DNA from: Bacteroidales bacterium
GTDB lineage: Bacteria > Bacteroidota > Bacteroidia > Bacteroidales > Muribaculaceae
Assembly (NCBI GenBank): GCA_030526455.1
Contig: JAUNCU010000010.1
Coordinates: 10,743-30,221 of the forward strand
Direction: 5' to 3'
Length of the DNA stretch: 19,479 nt
The notes under the pieces: generated by a model
Seen by the model: the letters and a program-made list of their open reading frames with translations, nothing else
The model's database searches: none
Told to the model about the DNA's origin: nothing
Part shown: piece after piece, positions 17,072 to 19,479 of the stretch
Layout: each line of letters starts with the position of its first letter
How positions within the stretch are numbered: position 1 is the first letter of the stretch
Program-made: the position numbers and the translations under genes

Positions 17072-17119
17072 AAGACTAAAAGACTAAAAGGATATTACTC
17101 TATTTGATGTTTAGTCTTT
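17072..17119 (-). repeat. short tandem and inverted repeats spanning the dpp4 stop and miaA leader
   Basis: AAGACTAA occurs twice in tandem at 17072-17087 (plus-strand reading), and the inverted partner TTTAGTCTTT lies at 17110-17119 inside the last dpp4 codons. The arm at 17079-17088 pairs perfectly over 10 bp with 17110-17119; the other tandem copy can pair almost as well. The two hairpins exclude each other. No U-tract follows, so it is not a terminator. Confidence 0.55.
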
Positions 17120-19295
17120 CAGACTGCAGATTCGCCTTGAAAAAGTTGAGGACTCTTTGGTAGAGAGGGAGGCGGATGCCGCAGCCGTTGATGCTGTGGT
17201 TCATGTTGGGGTAAACCATCATGTCGAATTGGGTGCCTTGGCCGTGGAGTTTGGCGATGTATTGCATCGAGTTGATTACGTGCACGTTGTCGTCGGCGCT
17301 GCCCCACATAATCAGGAGTTTGCCTTTCAGTTTATCGTAGTTGTCAAGTGGTGCGCCATCGCGGTATCCGTCGGGGTTTTCCTGTGGGGTGCGCATATAG
17401 CGTTCGGCATAGATGGTGTCGTAGAACTTCCACGAAGTGACGGGCGCGATAGCCACACCGGCAGCGTAGTTGCTGCCTGGGGTCGACATTGCCATAAGCG
17501 CTTCGTAGCCACCGTAACTCCATCCCCAGATGCCGATGCGCTTGCCATCCACATAGGGCAGAGAGGCCATATACTTGGCAGCGGCTATCTGGTCGATGCT
17601 TTCATATTTACCGAGTTTTTGATACACAGCGTTTTTAAACGCACGCTCGCGACCGCCAGTGCCACGGCCATCCACGCAAGCCACGATGAAGCCCTGTGTG
17701 GCAAAATATTCCTGCCAGTCGAGGCTCCAGCGGTTCACCACCTGCTGCGAACCCGGGCCACTGTACTGGTTCATAATCACGGGATACTTCTTGCTAGGGT
17801 CGAAATCGGCGGGCTTGATGATGTAGCCGTTGAGCGTGTAGCCGTCGCTCTCCACGGTGATAAACTCGCGGTGAGGCACTTCGGCTGCAGTATATTTCTC
17901 GGCATATTCGGCATTAAGTTGCAGGTCGCGCACCTTCTTGCCATTGAGGTTGAAGATGGCATACTGATTGGGCACGCGCTGCGAACTGAAGGTGCGGATG
18001 TAATACTTGTAATTGCTGCTGAATTTTGCGCTGTAAGTGCCCTCGCCCTTGGTGAGCGTGGTCACCTTGCCTGCGGCGTCGACAGTTTCCACCACGCGGT
18101 TGAGCGGGCCATCGGTGCGCTGATAGAAGAACTGCTTGCGCGCCTTGTCGTAGCCGTAGAAGTCGGTCACGTTGTCGTTGCCCGAAGTGAGTTGCTTCAT
18201 CAGCGTGCCATCGTAGCCATATTGGTAAAGGTGCATATAGCCCGACTTTTCACTCATAATCACGAAGAACGAGTCGTAATAGCGCACCTCGTTAGGCGTT
18301 TCGCTCTCGATCCAAGTGGCTGCCTGCTCGGCATACACCTCGGTGGCGGCAGCCGTGGCGGGGTTCACGGCATAGATGCGCAAATCGTTCTGGTGGCGAT
18401 TGAGCGTGCTCACCATCAGTTGGTGGTCCTGTGGGCCGAAGTCGATGTGAGGCACATAGTGCTCATCGCTGATGGGCAGGTTCATCTTAGAGAGTCGCTT
18501 CGCGCCCAGGTCGAAAGCCATCACACTCACCACCGAATTCTTCTCGCCAGCCACAGGATACTTGTAGTCGAAACTGCCGGGATAGAGGCTGTAGGCCTTG
18601 TTGGGACTGCAATCGCCCTCATACATGGGCATCGAATACATGGGCACCTCGCTCTCGTCGAAGCGGATGAAAGCCAGCGTAGTGCTGCTAGGCGACCACT
18701 TCAGCGAGTTGAGAATGCCGAATTCTTCTTGATACACCCAGTCGGGCACACCGTTGATCACCTTGTTCTTCTCGCCGTCGGTAGTGACCGTGGTGAGCGA
18801 GCCGTCGGCAAGATTCTTGATATACACATTATTATTCTTCACAAAAGCCACCTTCTGGTTGTCGGGGCTGAGTGTAGCAATCTCTTCCCCACCCTCTTCG
18901 GTGAGTTTGGTGATGCGCTGGCTCTTCACATCGTAAACGTAGAAATCGGCAGTGAACGAGTGGCGGTAAATCATCTTCGTGTCGGTGTAGAGAAGGATTT
19001 TACTTTCGTCGGCACTCATTTCATAGCCGTCCCAGTCGGTGATTTTGCAGTCGCGCAACTCTTCGCTGTCGAAAACGGGCGTCTCATCGGCCTCGTTCTT
19101 GTAGGCGATGCGATAGATCTTCGACCCGTCGGGACTCTTCTGGTAGTAATACTCGCCATTGACAGCCTTCTGCGTAGCAGCAATGCCATAAGGGCGATAA
19201 GAGAGCACAAAGTCACTCAATTCGAGCGCCTGAGCGCCCATTACCGAAGCAGCAGCCATCGCCGCTCCTAAAAATATCTTGTCAAAATTCTTCAT
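17100..19295 (-). CDS. periplasmic dipeptidyl peptidase IV (peptidase S9B)
   Basis: A serine exopeptidase that removes X-Pro or X-Ala dipeptides from peptide N-termini, used by Bacteroidales for peptide nutrition. I choose the ATG at 19295 (731 residues): it gives a clean signal peptide, MKNFDKIFLGAAMAAASVMG with cleavage near AQA, and fits the promoter. The GTG at 19313 would lie within a few bases of the predicted transcript start. The N-terminal beta-propeller (about 40-480) includes the EE motif E190-E191 (DWVYQEEFG) that anchors the substrate amino group in DPP4s. The C-terminal alpha/beta-hydrolase domain has S593 in GWSYGGYEAL, D668/D669 in GSADDNVHV and H700 in NMNHSINGCG, so the triad is complete. 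Length matches Bacteroidales DPP4 (about 720-735). miaA follows 37 bases later on the same strand. Confidence 0.95.
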   Translation of the reverse strand: MKNFDKIFLGAAMAAASVMGAQALELSDFVLSYRPYGIAATQKAVNGEYYYQKSPDGSKIYRIAYKNEADETPVFDSEELRDCKITDWDGYEMSADESKILLYTDTKMIYRHSFTADFYVYDVKSQRITKLTEEGGEEIATLSPDNQKVAFVKNNNVYIKNLADGSLTTVTTDGEKNKVINGVPDWVYQEEFGILNSLKWSPSSTTLAFIRFDESEVPMYSMPMYEGDCSPNKAYSLYPGSFDYKYPVAGEKNSVVSVMAFDLGAKRLSKMNLPISDEHYVPHIDFGPQDHQLMVSTLNRHQNDLRIYAVNPATAAATEVYAEQAATWIESETPNEVRYYDSFFVIMSEKSGYMHLYQYGYDGTLMKQLTSGNDNVTDFYGYDKARKQFFYQRTDGPLNRVVETVDAAGKVTTLTKGEGTYSAKFSSNYKYYIRTFSSQRVPNQYAIFNLNGKKVRDLQLNAEYAEKYTAAEVPHREFITVESDGYTLNGYIIKPADFDPSKKYPVIMNQYSGPGSQQVVNRWSLDWQEYFATQGFIVACVDGRGTGGRERAFKNAVYQKLGKYESIDQIAAAKYMASLPYVDGKRIGIWGWSYGGYEALMAMSTPGSNYAAGVAIAPVTSWKFYDTIYAERYMRTPQENPDGYRDGAPLDNYDKLKGKLLIMWGSADDNVHVINSMQYIAKLHGQGTQFDMMVYPNMNHSINGCGIRLPLYQRVLNFFKANLQSERLNIK

Positions 19296-19322
19296 ATTCA
19301 AGTAGTCAATCACATTAACTTA

Positions 19323-19350
19323 CAAAGTTACAAAACTTTTCGCAAGCAAA
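19323..19350 (-). promoter_or_regulatory. promoter of the dipeptidyl peptidase gene
   Basis: On the minus strand TAACTTTG (19323-19330) is an exact TAnnTTTG -7 box, identical to that of the LRR gene, with TTTG at 19347-19350 sixteen bases upstream. The transcript would start near 19316, giving a leader of about 20 bases to the ATG at 19295. Confidence 0.65.
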
Positions 19351-19479
19351 GAAATCAATTCTCAGGGAGAAGCCGCGGCTGACAGGATTGACAGTGGGCG
19401 GCGGCGTGTTTTTTTCAATTTCGCAAAAGCGAAACAGATGGTACACCACATATTTACTAATAACACTACACCGCGTATT
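19351..19479. other. window-edge intergenic sequence
   Basis: No gene is visible in the last 129 bases. It contains the 10-bp palindrome AGCCGCGGCT (19371-19380), a seven-base T-run, and a small perfect hairpin TTTCGC-AAAA-GCGAAA (19419-19434) with no following U-tract. Confidence 0.5.

Noticed and set aside
17157..19271. 704-codon open frame on the plus strand opposite the dipeptidyl peptidase
   Set aside because: Same artefact of codon bias; histidine- and valine-rich translation without motifs, starting with TTG.
19296..19313. Upstream GTG start for the dipeptidyl peptidase (six extra residues)
   Set aside because: It would lie within a few bases of the predicted transcript start and put MIDYLN ahead of an otherwise clean signal peptide; the ATG at 19295 fits better.
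19419..19434. TTTCGC-AAAA-GCGAAA hairpin as a terminator
   Set aside because: No U-tract follows it in either direction and no gene end is visible next to it.

Overview
The window is a chromosomal segment from a member of the Bacteroidota, most likely order Bacteroidales. A gut-type Muribaculaceae or Prevotellaceae relative is my guess, but I cannot settle the family. The evidence is the gene content and order (purH followed by mreB-mreC-mreD-mrdA-rodA), the -7 promoter octamers of the Bacteroidota form TAnnTTTG, weak or absent Shine-Dalgarno sequences, a BspA-like leucine-rich-repeat protein with a sorting-type C-terminal tail, and a periplasmic dipeptidyl peptidase IV. Core genes are GC-rich and the intergenic regions are AT-rich.

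Layout. (1) 1-2517, minus strand: clpB, cut by the window edge, with a G-rich leader. (2) 2902-10356, plus strand: purH and the complete rod-shape/elongasome cluster mreB, mreC, mreD, mrdA (PBP2) and rodA. These build lateral peptidoglycan, with MreB as scaffold, MreC/MreD as membrane linkers, PBP2 as transpeptidase and RodA as glycosyltransferase. A strong hairpin lies between mreB and mreC. (3) 10426-12273, plus: a secreted two-enzyme fusion of a class I glutamine-amidotransferase-like hydrolase (peptidase C26) and a membrane dipeptidase (M19). All expected catalytic and metal ligands are visible. (4) 12274-16060, accessory-looking: a repeat copy, a secreted leucine-rich-repeat protein on the minus strand, an unrecognised cytoplasmic protein with its own promoter and a textbook terminator, a second repeat copy in inverted orientation, and an unrecognised secreted protein. 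(5) 16151-19295, minus strand: dipeptidyl peptidase IV followed by a tRNA dimethylallyltransferase (MiaA), ending in a probable bidirectional terminator shared with the convergent gene.

The most interesting structure outside the genes is a pair of diverged, inverted copies (about 12274-12518 and 14820-15064) of a roughly 240-bp non-coding element. It is built from a GC-rich palindrome plus a 36-bp module that sits beside the palindrome in one copy and inside it in the other. No transposase, CRISPR array, tRNA or rRNA was seen. No obvious defence or secretion system is encoded; most of the window is well-understood housekeeping.
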